DNA of 64,000 bases from Parathielavia appendiculata (taxonomy: Eukaryota; Ascomycota; Sordariomycetes; Sordariales; Chaetomiaceae): positions 257,559 through 321,558 of the forward strand of contig NW_026944234.1 in the NCBI RefSeq assembly GCF_033297405.1, in the 5' to 3' direction. Shown here one piece after another: positions 30,901-39,940 of the stretch. The translations under genes were made by a program, and so were the position numbers. A model generated the notes under the pieces. The model saw nothing but the letters and a program-made list of their open reading frames with translations, did no database searches and was not told the DNA's origin. How positions within the stretch are numbered: position 1 is the first letter of the stretch; each line of letters starts with the position of its first letter.

Positions 30901-31090
30901 TAAGGCGACGAGCACGGCCGGCGAAAAGCTGGCTAGCCTCGGGCTGGCCGAGTTTGTGGACAAGGTGAGGGATATGGTGGACATGATGGGGCGGGTGTCG
31001 ACGGTGGATCGGGACGCGCATGGGGCGTGGTGGGATCAAGTTGCGGAGGTGGTTGAGAGGGAGGCCGAAGGGCGTTCGACCTCGGAGTGA
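27986..31090 (+). CDS. TCP11/Sok1-like protein with IQ motif
   Basis: Intronless, 1034 residues. The N-terminus is low-complexity and Ser/Arg-rich with RRNSISSAHSRSS. A long charged coiled-coil follows (~120-230; AEKVRLRAALAKAA, KEKREQEIRKMKLQMEER), then an IQ-like helix near residue 267 (ASRIQWWWKARKRKQ) that could bind calmodulin. The C-terminal half matches the T-complex 11 fold, with blocks such as LLAPLFQEMRSTMQEHNQDA, VLVEEKLSHGSYVDRLEALN and KRILEAGHLTRRIITVGAIL. Family knowledge: the yeast member Sok1 was found as a suppressor of protein kinase A loss, and animal TCP11 acts in sperm cAMP signalling. A role in cAMP/PKA-linked growth control is inferred by family only. A TPTPPSTPSKK linker separates the two halves. 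The gene is intact. Confidence 0.85.
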   Translation: MRRPSLDLSEPARNLDESNGLTAGDTAHATADRALSPPGEEMELVGGEGEEENARVYTPPPHITARLFYRATNQTRRGDSAASSRRNSISSAHSRSSHGHGRNGGPQSKYIAQHLRRASILEDRKARLADRAAHAEKVRLRAALAKAATKNTSASEERALAAAQARERNLAEIAAACAEEVRRAKAVAESMKEKREQEIRKMKLQMEERLAEAERRREELRSRNAAKGKGRERGQSLGIRKPTSVEVMPEVKEVKEQEPSPLTEEEAASRIQWWWKARKRKQAVAEFSALGLSLDAVRETSFDEVTMLLSQESVLVLTTRILRICGLNEGAPGSVEEMAAVRSFLSAFLILGHPSQVLSNKDEKDIPGDAGPSQAKPMPKDNLANPQSQELVGKARDLLVLFENILGRLTAFNNFTPPPALLSAFPEVYATFYNALIAWKARDSSSLVDLMVMQFVELDAIWESVKDTTDGSVDQVYKESIRNNQLLLLVRIKKLAGPAKGKQLVADAVKAARKARVKKPVGDTKPRVADHTVTETAMGVLGVEESREDPSQTQTPTPPSTPSKKPEPFKVSIVVPSGKSLLPDNRIVVHELAINKEFRTEPHEYHQQQEHLLAPLFQEMRSTMQEHNQDAHFFLLLQVADLVREKLQRLVKPGNSMHTFIGELLDTDIARRQFTMGSFSYEKFFQAMGSLLPKLCAPVRDDEVKVLVEEKLSHGSYVDRLEALNSFIDVMLSDYANYLLQLAAPRLIEQAASYEAKAFAADVESGRYDLSAATEAWRTARQKVFGETSRRDPEGINHPSSRPTANRIYAQLLVDLFTQLSPIARDEIPQMLLLDHKRILEAGHLTRRIITVGAILLQCKNLLKRDVRAPWKTEAQRILAVLEKADDPRGDMTADAAAEGIMAALEAGRSMPAATRQHLRGMVNKFLAASAEVASSKEQDAEVREPVLRLLLGRLRGHILARVAAPSASEKVKATSTAGEKLASLGLAEFVDKVRDMVDMMGRVSTVDRDAHGAWWDQVAEVVEREAEGRSTSE

Positions 31091-31918
31091 AGGGGAGTCA
31101 AGGGGAGCATGGAGGGCTGGTTTCGGGGCTTTTGGGGCTTTTTGGAAGTCATGCATACTTTTTACTCATGGGGCATTTGTATCGATTTACGGTTTCGATG
31201 GGGTTTCCTTAGTCTCGGTTTGGGCATTTGCTTTCTTCTCTGGCTCTTATGGGCTGCTGGCTCTGGCTTGTTCTCTACTCGGCGTTGAGTGGGACGGGAT
31301 GGTTCGGAGGCGCTTTGTTTGCTCGAATCCGGTTACTCCGCTGTGCTCTGTTGCTGCCCTGTGAGGAGTAAAAGAAATAGTTGCAAGAGAGATATAAGCT
31401 CCCTGCATATGCTGTTCCGAATCTCACCACAGCAAGTTATATTAAGACACTCACCTTGATCCATTTGTCTCTTGAATTCGCGGATAGCACCGGTGTTAAT
31501 GCTCCCACAGTGTTCGTGACCCGCTGGGCCTGCAAGTGATGCTCCACCATCTGGACCCACCCGCACATGGCGATTGCGGGTTTTAAATCACGACTTCCAC
31601 GACATGCTCTGCCCCTCCTTCCTCATACGCGATCAAAGCCATCCACTAATTCCCAGACCGGAAGCTGTGTTGAGTTTGTGATTTTCACTGTTTGCTATTT
31701 GCCTGTTTGAGACTTCTTCCTCGGTTCAAGGTTTTCGGTCAATACGCTACCCGCTGTTTTCTCTTCTCCGGTTGTTAGCTCCGCATCGCACTGGTCCGGG
31801 CGGTTGCGTTCAGACGGCTCTCCTGTTGCTGCCGTCATCATTGGAGGGTCGAGCTGCAAGTGGGAGTGGGGTTCGGCCAAAAGCTTAACCCCCAGACTCA
31901 CCTTGATCTTCCAACCTC
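31091..31918. other. intergenic
   Basis: 3' flank of the TCP11-like gene and 5' region of the aminopeptidase gene; no gene seen. Confidence 0.45.
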
Positions 31919-34900
31919 ATGCATCACTCACGCGTTCTAGCCCGAGCAAGGTTTTTGGCTCCATCACCCTCATTGAATACAATTCATACGAGCCGTTTCT
32001 CCCCAACGGTCGTTTCGCTACAGAAGGCAACTAGCTACAGACACTTGTCATCGCTGCCCTCAAGGCCCAGTCCAAGAAGCACCCGCAGACTCCCCCTCCG
32101 CTCGGCATCCGCCACAACCTCCGCGTGCATAGTCTTCCCCCGTTACTGCTCGCACGCATCCTTCAGGCACAGGCGAGAAAACATGACGGACAGAGACATC
32201 CTCCCGGACAACTTCAAGCCGGTCCACTACGACCTGGCCATCAAGGATCTCGACTTTAAGAACTGGTCCTACAAGGGCACCGTCAGGTAGACTTCGACGT
32301 TGACCAGAGTGAGGTATCTGTTGCTGACGGCCCCAGGATCGATGGCGAGATCGTCAAAGCGACAAGCGAAGTCGTGCTGAACACCCTAGAGCTCAAGCTG
32401 CTGAACTCCAAGATTGTCGTCAGCCAAGGAAAGAGTGACGGGTCCTGGGAGTCGACGACGTTTGCCGAGGACACCAAAACCCAGCGGTCTACCATCACCT
32501 TCCCTCAGCAGCTTCCCGTGTCCGCCAATGCCTCGTTGACTATTGACTTCACCGGAGTGCTCAACCATGACATGGCTGGCTTCTACCGAAGTCAGTACAA
32601 GCCGGCTGCCCCAGCCGCTGCAAGCGTGCCCCGCGACGAAGAGTTCCACTACATGCTGAGCACCCAGTTCGAGGCGTGTGATGCCCGCCGTGCCTTCCCC
32701 TGCTTTGATGAGCCGAACCTCAAGGCGACCTTTGACTTCGCCATTGAGATTCCCGACGATCAGGTGGCCCTCTCCAACATGCCTGTGAAGGAGACGAAGC
32801 CAGTCCAGGGTGGGAAGAAGCTCGTCTCATTTGAGCGTAGCCCGGTCATGAGCACGTATCTGCTTGCATGGGCGGTTGGTGATTTCGAGTACGTCGAGGC
32901 CTTTACCGGCCGCGAGTACAACGGCAAGAAGCTGCCGGTCCGCGTGTATACAACCCGCGGCCTGAAGGAGCAAGGGCGCTGGGCGCTGGAACACGCCCCC
33001 AAGATTATCGACTACTTCTCGGAGCAGTTTGAAATCGACTACCCACTCCCCAAAAGCGATATCCTGGCCGTGCACGAATTCACGCATGGTGCCATGGAGA
33101 ACTGGGGTCTGGTCACGTACCGCATGACAGCCATCCTGTTCGACGAGAAGCTGTCCGAGGCCAGGTTCCGCAACAGAATCGCCTATGTTGTCGCGCACGA
33201 GCTGGCCCACCAGTGGTTTGGCAACCTCGTCACCATGGACTGGTGGGACGAGCTGTGGCTCAACGAGGGCTTCGCCACATGGGCTGGTTGGTTGGCAACC
33301 GACCACCTGCACCCGGACTGGGAGGTGTGGCCCCAGTTCATCAACGAGGGCATGGACCAGGCTTTCTCTCTTGACAGCGTTCGCTCATCTCACCCCATCC
33401 AGGTCGAGGTTCGTGACGCTCTCGATGTCAACCAGATCTTCGACAAGATCAGCTACCTGAAGGGTTGCTCCATGATCCGCATGCTTGCCTCCAACCTCGG
33501 CATCAAGACTTTCCTCAAGGGCATCGCGATTTACCTGAAGAAGCACGCCTATGGCAATGCTAAGACGGAGGCACTGTGGAACGCTCTTAGCGAGGCATCC
33601 GGTGTTGACGTCAACAGCCTGATGCAGCCATGGATCGAAAAGGTCGGGTTCCCCGTGCTGACCGTCACTGAAGGCAAGCAGCAGATTTCGGTCAAGCAGT
33701 CCCGCTTCCTGTCCACTGGTGATGTCAAGCCTGAGGATGATCAAACCATCTGGTGGGTACCGCTTGCCGTCAAGGGCAAGGTTGGTTCTCAGGGCATCGA
33801 ACCGCTCACTCTGACGGCCAAGGAGTCGACCATTGATGGCGTCAGTGAGGAGTTTTACCAGCTCAACGCTAACGCCACTGGCTTCTACCGCGTCAACTAC
33901 CCCGTGTCCAGACTCAAACTCCTCGGTACCCAGCTCCAGCACCTCACCACCGAAGACAAGATCTTCATCACCGGATCCGCTGCTGACCTCGCTTTCTCTG
34001 GTTACGCCACAACCGGTGCGCTGCTGTCCTTCATCCAGGGCCTTAAGAGCGAGACGCACTACCGTGTGCTAAGCCAGGCGCTTGACTCGATTGCCACGCT
34101 CAAATCCATCTTTGGCGATGACGAGCAGGTCAACAAGGGCTTGGAGAAGTTCACCCTTGAGCTGATCGACAAGGCGCTGAAACAAGTCGGCTGGGAGGGC
34201 CCCAAGGACGAGGATTTCAACACCAGCCTGCTGCGGAAGCGGTTGCTTCTGACTGCCATTGCGAACTCGCATGAGGAGTATGTCTCTATCTTGTTTCAAG
34301 CCTTTCGCCCTAATGTCCTCACCCTGACTGCCTCATCTTTCCCACAGACGACGTTGCTAACCCCCCTCCAGAGTCGGTTCCAACGCTTTCCAGCGCTGGT
34401 CTGCGTACCAATCCAAGCCTTCCGAGTCTCCCATCGCCGCCGACCTCCGCGCCCCCGTCTACCGCGCTGCCATCCTCAAGGATCCCGCCAACGCCGTCGC
34501 CGCCCTCAAGAAGGAGTGGTTTACCACCCCCGCCATCGACGGCAAGGAGATCTGCCTGCAGGCGCTCGGCCATACCCACGACGAGGGTCTCATCAAGGAC
34601 GTCCTGCTTCCCTTTCTCTTCAGCACCTCGCCTCCCGCTTCAGCCGCCGACTCGATCCCGCCCGCCGATATGCACATCCTCGCGGGCGTGCTGGCGGCCA
34701 ACCGCGTCGGCCGCCCGCTCCTCTGGGCCTACCTGCGGGACAACTGGGCCCAATTCGAGGCTAAGCTGGGCGGGAACCCCATTGTGGTCGACCGCATGGT
34801 CAATGTCAGCTTGCCTAAGTTTACCGATCTCGAGAGCCTGAGGGATATTGAGAGTTTCTTTGCAGGCGTCAGCACCAAGGGCTTTGACCGGACTTTGGAA

Positions 34901-34993
34901 CAGGTCAAGGATAAGATTCGGGGGCGGGCGGCGTACAAGATGAGGGATTCCTATGGGGTAAGGGAGTGGCTCGTTGCGAACGGGTATGCGTAG
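31919..34993 (+). CDS. M1 family zinc aminopeptidase (Ape2/Aap1, puromycin-sensitive type), 3 exons
   Basis: Exons 31919-32286, 32337-34277 and 34372-34993; introns are 50 and 94 nt. From the first Met the protein has 976 residues. From the Met at 32183 (MTDRDILPDNFKPVHYDLAI) it has 888, the usual cytosolic length. The extra 88 residues are rich in Arg and Ser and poor in acids, as in mitochondrial presequences, so dual starts are possible. Key motifs: substrate-binding HGAMENWGL, zinc site HELAHQWFGN with the third ligand in WLNEGFATW, and a C-terminal ERAP1-like helical domain (NAFQRWSAYQSK, FFAGVSTKGFDRTLEQVKDK). It removes N-terminal residues from peptides in general protein turnover. Both splice junctions restore conserved sequence (TVRIDGEIV, HEEVGSNAF). 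Confidence 0.93.
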
Positions 34994-35355
34994 ACTGGCT
35001 GCTGCAGTCAGCCGCTGCCCCTGCCATTGGGGTTTGCGTGAAGTGGTGGATGGGGACGTACATATAGTATGGTTGTAAGAGGGAGGGTATAAGATGTGTG
35101 GCCCGTGGGATTTCTGTATGAGCTTCTTGTGACATACCTTGGTTGAACACCTTCCCTCAGGCCAGGTAGGAGCACCTGAATGGCAGTGTAGCTGGACGCG
35201 CTGACTAGCATTCTTGCGCACACAGACCAGACGCGATCCTCAATGCCAGAGATGATACATGATTACCGCCATTGTCTTAAGTTACATCCCTTCCTCGAAG
35301 GGCTCCACCCTTGTCGCAGTTGCTCTTCCGACCTGAATCGATTCTCCGGATGTGC
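34994..35355. other. intergenic between convergent genes
   Basis: Nothing seen beyond the 3' flanks. Confidence 0.5.
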
Positions 35356-36348
35356 TCACTTGCAACCCAGTGGATTAGAGTATATACCCAACCGCAAGAC
35401 GACAAGACCAACCAACACGAACCCGAGGAAAACAAACACGTTACAAATCTCGAGGGCGATGTAGAACGTACTCCGGTATTTGAGCAACGCCATTACGCCC
35501 CCCATGCAGCCCAAACCCGTTATAAGCAGGCCCGGTTGGCCGTGAACCGCCCAAGACACACTCCCCAAGACGAGCGGCCAGAACCCATTTCTCAGATACC
35601 ATACCAACTGCCATAGGACAAACGGAACTTTGAGCAGGTTCGTCCTCAGCACATATCTTAGCGTAACACGTCCCGTCTCCCCTCCCGTAAGGATTTTGTA
35701 ACACGCCACCAGGCACGCAGCCGTGTTCATGGCTCTGGCAAAGACGTATTCGGCTGTCACCATCACCCACAGCAGGTATCCCACTCTCGCAGTATCCGTC
35801 CATACCTCCCCATAACTATCATCTTGCTTCATCCGCTTCATCCTGGCCGCCTTCCCCACGCTCCACCCTTTTTTCTTCCCCTCACTCCCACCCTTCCTCC
35901 CACGCCTCCTTCCACCCCTCACCATCCCCAGAGTCCGCTCTCCACCTGTATCATCGCCGATCCCGTCAAGTAGACGTGACAACGCAGCCAGCATACCCAC
36001 ATGCCAGATAACCTTCAGCGCAGAACTCCCCACAGCCCAAGTCGACGAGTACCCCAGGATCACCTCGCCCAGAAAGACGTCTGGATTTGACACGGCCAAC
36101 CGGAGGTCATCCAGCGGGTGGGCGTACCATATCCACTGCCCCAGCCACGGGACAAAGGTCCGGCGGAGGTGATTCAGCGTTGCTGCGATGAGGAGGTGGA
36201 CTATTGATGCTCCTGCTGTTGGAGGCGAGCTTTGCCGGCACGTATTCGGGCTGGCTTGGGTAATGGTGGCTGAATGGTGGTAGAGAAGGACATGATGCAC
36301 CGCGGGATGGTCGGTGATGGACGTAAACGGTGTGGGTAAGCCTGCCAT
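35356..36348 (-). CDS. multi-pass membrane protein of unknown function
   Basis: Intronless, 330 residues from the Met at 36348 (MAGLPTPFTSITDHPAVHHV). The frame stays open to a Met at 36588, but those 80 residues are Ser/Arg/Pro-rich and look non-coding. Hydrophobic segments occur around SIVHLLIAATLNHL, GYLLWVMVTAEYVFARAMNT, VPFVLWQLVWYLRNGFWPLV, GLLITGLGCMGGVMALL and FVFLGFVLVGLVVLRLG, so about five to seven helices. A strongly basic loop (RGGRRRGRKGGSEGKKKGW) probably faces the cytosol. I recognise no family; the reading frame and hydrophobic pattern support a real gene. Location and role cannot be told. Confidence 0.65.
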   Translation of the reverse strand: MAGLPTPFTSITDHPAVHHVLLYHHSATITQASPNTCRQSSPPTAGASIVHLLIAATLNHLRRTFVPWLGQWIWYAHPLDDLRLAVSNPDVFLGEVILGYSSTWAVGSSALKVIWHVGMLAALSRLLDGIGDDTGGERTLGMVRGGRRRGRKGGSEGKKKGWSVGKAARMKRMKQDDSYGEVWTDTARVGYLLWVMVTAEYVFARAMNTAACLVACYKILTGGETGRVTLRYVLRTNLLKVPFVLWQLVWYLRNGFWPLVLGSVSWAVHGQPGLLITGLGCMGGVMALLKYRSTFYIALEICNVFVFLGFVLVGLVVLRLGIYSNPLGCK

Positions 36349-37444
36349 TGCAAGGGGGAAACAGCCGAAGGAGGATGTGCGGCTGTAGGAAGGGTGGCTG
36401 GAGGGAAGTGGCGGCTCTGAGCTGCTACGAGACGGTGGTGATCGCGATTCCCGAGAGCAGATTTCCTGCTGAGTTCTTTGGGATGGGCGAGATAATGTCC
36501 TCATGTTTAGGTCCCCTGCAGCGAGCTGCATAGCTGTTTTCCGTTTTCCCGTCTGCACCCGATTCCTCCCATTGAACATGTACTGCATGGTCGAGAAGCC
36601 CTTGTACCGTTACTGACCACGACGCCGCTTCTTGATGGGCGTAGCCGAGTATGAGAGTTGATTTGGGTGAATCCTGAGTCCCTACCGTGGATCAAGTCAC
36701 GTCAGGGTCTGCCATGGCCTAACAGAGCGAAGCTCAACATGACTGGGGCAAGCGGCGGCGAGGTTCTTACCAAGCAGCCGGTAAGCGAATAAGACAGTAC
36801 ACGTCGGATGATCTCCAAAAAGACAGATAAGTCGGCCGTCAATAGGCCACCTGTTTGCAGGGACAAGCACGGGGTTCAGGGAGACTTGGACGACGGCGCT
36901 TGACCAGCCCGGTCAGCCATGGGGCTTTGGTTCGTCACATACCTTGTGAACGCAGATCATATAAGCCAGATTGCCTTATCAACCACGCGCATCATCACAC
37001 TTCCCGATATTGATCCATTTCAGCCTGAGTGACAACCCCAGTCAATGAGATGGCTAACGACCGCCAGTCGCCTCGCTCTGCTTGAGGGAGACAGAACACC
37101 ATCGGAGAACCTCACTCATGGCGAGGTCAGATGTGAGGCCTGCGGACAACAGAGACAACCTCGTATATACACGAACGCAATGCTACCACATGCTCCCGTA
37201 TTCCACGTCGCGAGCAAAAGAACATCGAAATATGCCATTGGGCATTGCTATGCACAAACTTGGACCCTTTCACCCATGCAGCTAGACCCGCACTAGAAAA
37301 GATTCCTTCTCTTCCTCTTGCACAAATCGCCAGGGGGGTATGACTTCTCTTCTATAACACCCTGTACGGACAAGCAAAATCCATCCAAGCACAATCCCTT
37401 CCCCAGGCCTTCCCATCGCAGAGTAATGTCGGCTGCATCAGGGC
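36349..37444. other. intergenic
   Basis: No gene seen; short open frames on both strands lack motifs. Confidence 0.4.
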
Positions 37445-39940
37445 TCAGCTCCTGCCCGCCGCCTCCTTCCCCTTCGCCTTTCCTCTCCCACTATCATCCT
37501 CCACGGGGTTCAACAACTTCTCCACCCGAACCTTACTCCTCTTACTCCCGTTCGCGTTGCGCTTGGCCATGTAAAAGTCGTATCGGTCGGGAAACAAGAT
37601 AATGTTCGCCATGCGCGCCACCTCGGCTTCCGCCCTCGTCATAGACGGCTGCTGCTGCTGCTGTTGCTGCGCCGACGCCGACTCCCCGTTCATGTCCACA
37701 TCCCCATCAGCAGCCGCCTGCTGCCCCCGACCCCCCTCCCCCTCACCACCACCACCACCAGAAGAAACAGCCTGGGTAGCGTTCGCATCCGGCGGCGTAG
37801 GCGCCACATCAAAGGGCGCAAGCCCCATGGCCTGCAACCCGGCCGGTCCGCCCACCTCGGCGATATCCGTCTCGGTCGGACGCCCGACGTGGGTCGCCTC
37901 GCTGCCAAGACCGCTCCCCGTCGAGTCAAAGTCCGGCCCCGGGTGGCCCCGCTGGAAGGTCTTCCGCTGGCGGGCGAGGTACAGCGCGTTTGTCTGAGTG
38001 AGCGGCGCGGCGGGGACGTAGACCAAAATTGATACGGGGCGGCCGCCGCCGGAGAGGGCAGAGTCGTTGCTGTTGTTGTTTTCGTCGCGCGGGGGAGGAG
38101 TCGGGGCGCGGCTGGCCATGACGTTGGGGTTGGAGGTGATGTGGTATGCCAGGTCCGGGTGCCAGACGATGTAGTCGCCGGTCTGCAGGGTGGGGATGGT
38201 GACGAGGGTGCGGCGGATGTGCAGGTGCGGGTGCCAGAGCTCGGTGATGCGCTGGGCGTGGCCCGGGACGGCGCCGTGGATGATGGTGGTCTGCTCCTTG
38301 TCGAGGGCCCAGTTGGACGGGTCGAGGAAGGCGTCCCACTCGGGACCGTCACGGCGCTCGGGTGGCTTTGTTTTGGGCGAGAAGAAGGGCCGGAGTAAGA
38401 AGTATGCGGTCGCCAGCTTGGGGCTGGGGAGCAGGCGGATCAGGCCCGGCTCGATGGTGCTGAGGGCCACGACGCCTTGGTACATGCGGAAGATGCTGCA
38501 GGCGCCGTAGCCGTTGTAGAGGTCCGGCGTGGCGCTGACGCGGTATGTTGGGTCCCAGGGGTCGTACTTCTCCCACTCGCCCCTGAACACGGCGTCGTAG
38601 GTGCCGCCGCGTCCGTAGCCGTCGGGCTCCCATCGCTCGAGACTACCGTTGTCGACCTGCGCAATGACGGTCGAGGAGTTGAAATCGCCGAGCAACTCTG
38701 CAGCGGCTTGTTGCGCTTCCAGGCCGTCGTCGGCGTCCTCGTCGCGCAAGGGTTCCGACTCTCTGGCCTTTGGTGGGGCGTCGGGACCCACGTTGCCAAT
38801 GTTTGCGCCGTGGATGCGCAAACGGTCTCCGTACGCAATGGGAAAGCGGATGGCCATGCGATCGTCGGCGGCATTGTCCCACAGCGACATGGCGAACCGT
38901 TGGGCCTCCATAACGCGGGGGTGTGCTCGCGTGCGCACCTGCGCAGGGGTCCAGAAAAAGTCGAAGCATGTCGGATCCTGAGGCGGCGGCTCCTTGTAGT
39001 CGGTCTGCTTCTCGAGGTACTTTACCGTCTCGTCAATGGCGACCTGCGCATCGGCGCGGGGAACGACGCCGCGTATTAACCCGAGGCCGTAGCGTTTGAG
39101 GTCGCATGAGAAGGCGGCACGGGCGTCCGGGTTGCGGATGTCGGCAAAGTCAATGCTTGGCGTCAGGCTGGAGCCCCGCGACGCAATGTCGTCGACATGG
39201 TCGCGCAGCGCATGGATCAGGCGGGCCCACGACGCCTCGAGCTCTTTCTCGTGGCCGGCGACGAGACTGCGCTTGATCTGGGCAAAACGCGAGGGCAGCG
39301 GCACGGGCTCTTTTCCGTAAAACGAGAGCACGGGCGGTTCCATGGCAGGGCTGCTGGCGTCGCTCGATTCCGAGGCCGAGTGAAAGGTGGGTTGCGAGAA
39401 AGTAAGCGCGGCGACGGCGGCATTGGATTGCTGGGCCTGTTGGGGTTGTTGGGCAGAGGTTACACTTAAAGCAGCGCGGTGTCTTAGCTTGGAGATCCTG
39501 CGGGGTCGTGTGTGCGGAGCGGCGGCGCTGAGGGCTCCGTTGGCAATTATTGCACTGGCGGCCGACGACGAGGAGGCGGGCTGCTGGACGCCCTGCTGAT
39601 GCGGGAGGTGGTGGCACCCTGTGCGCCGGCGCCCGCACTGGCTGCAGCGCGCCCGTGGCTCGAGACCCTTGTCATTAATAACGTTGACGTTCAGACCGTT
39701 TGCGCTATGGCCGCCGTGCCCGCTATGGCCAAGGCTGCCAACTGTTGCCAGTAGGTTGGCGCTGACCGTTACCGTCGTTCTCGGTGTTGCTGTTAATGTT
39801 GATAATGTTGATGTCAAAGCCGACTCTGCCGCCGCCGTCGAAGCAGCCCCTGTTGTGCCTCCCATGACCACGTCGACCGATGATGCGGCTGGCGTCGCCG
39901 TCGACACCGACACGGGACCGCCGCTTGCTGAGCTTGTCAT
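37445..39940 (-). CDS. DUF1479 (YbiU-like) protein with long N-terminal extension and polyQ insert
   Basis: Intronless, 831 residues. The first ~199 residues are Ala/Ser/Thr/Gln-rich with a CSQCGRRRTGCHH cluster that could bind metal. The conserved part begins near Met200 (MEPPVLSFYGKEPVPLPSRF) and matches the DUF1479 fold: RYGLGLIRGVVPRADAQ, FDFFWTPAQVRTRAHP, ACSIFRMYQGVVALSTIEPG, HGAVPGHAQRITELWHPHL and TGDYIVWHPDLAYHI. HxD-like and distal His residues suggest a 2-oxoglutarate/iron-dependent oxygenase-like jelly roll; this is family inference and no substrate is known. The C-terminal third is interrupted by a Gly/Glu-rich stretch and a polyGln run encoded by CTG repeats on the + strand. It could be read from Met200 as a 632-residue protein, closer to usual fungal lengths. 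Confidence 0.85.
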   Translation of the reverse strand: MTSSASGGPVSVSTATPAASSVDVVMGGTTGAASTAAAESALTSTLSTLTATPRTTVTVSANLLATVGSLGHSGHGGHSANGLNVNVINDKGLEPRARCSQCGRRRTGCHHLPHQQGVQQPASSSSAASAIIANGALSAAAPHTRPRRISKLRHRAALSVTSAQQPQQAQQSNAAVAALTFSQPTFHSASESSDASSPAMEPPVLSFYGKEPVPLPSRFAQIKRSLVAGHEKELEASWARLIHALRDHVDDIASRGSSLTPSIDFADIRNPDARAAFSCDLKRYGLGLIRGVVPRADAQVAIDETVKYLEKQTDYKEPPPQDPTCFDFFWTPAQVRTRAHPRVMEAQRFAMSLWDNAADDRMAIRFPIAYGDRLRIHGANIGNVGPDAPPKARESEPLRDEDADDGLEAQQAAAELLGDFNSSTVIAQVDNGSLERWEPDGYGRGGTYDAVFRGEWEKYDPWDPTYRVSATPDLYNGYGACSIFRMYQGVVALSTIEPGLIRLLPSPKLATAYFLLRPFFSPKTKPPERRDGPEWDAFLDPSNWALDKEQTTIIHGAVPGHAQRITELWHPHLHIRRTLVTIPTLQTGDYIVWHPDLAYHITSNPNVMASRAPTPPPRDENNNSNDSALSGGGRPVSILVYVPAAPLTQTNALYLARQRKTFQRGHPGPDFDSTGSGLGSEATHVGRPTETDIAEVGGPAGLQAMGLAPFDVAPTPPDANATQAVSSGGGGGEGEGGRGQQAAADGDVDMNGESASAQQQQQQQPSMTRAEAEVARMANIILFPDRYDFYMAKRNANGSKRSKVRVEKLLNPVEDDSGRGKAKGKEAAGRS
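37648..37671 (+). repeat. CTG/CAG trinucleotide repeat
   Basis: GCTGCTGCTGCTGCTGTTGC on the + strand encodes polyGln in the opposing DUF1479 gene. Confidence 0.8.

Noticed and set aside
30242..31156. 304-codon open frame on the - strand opposite the TCP11-like gene
   Set aside because: Shadow of a long GC-rich exon, with no recognisable domain.
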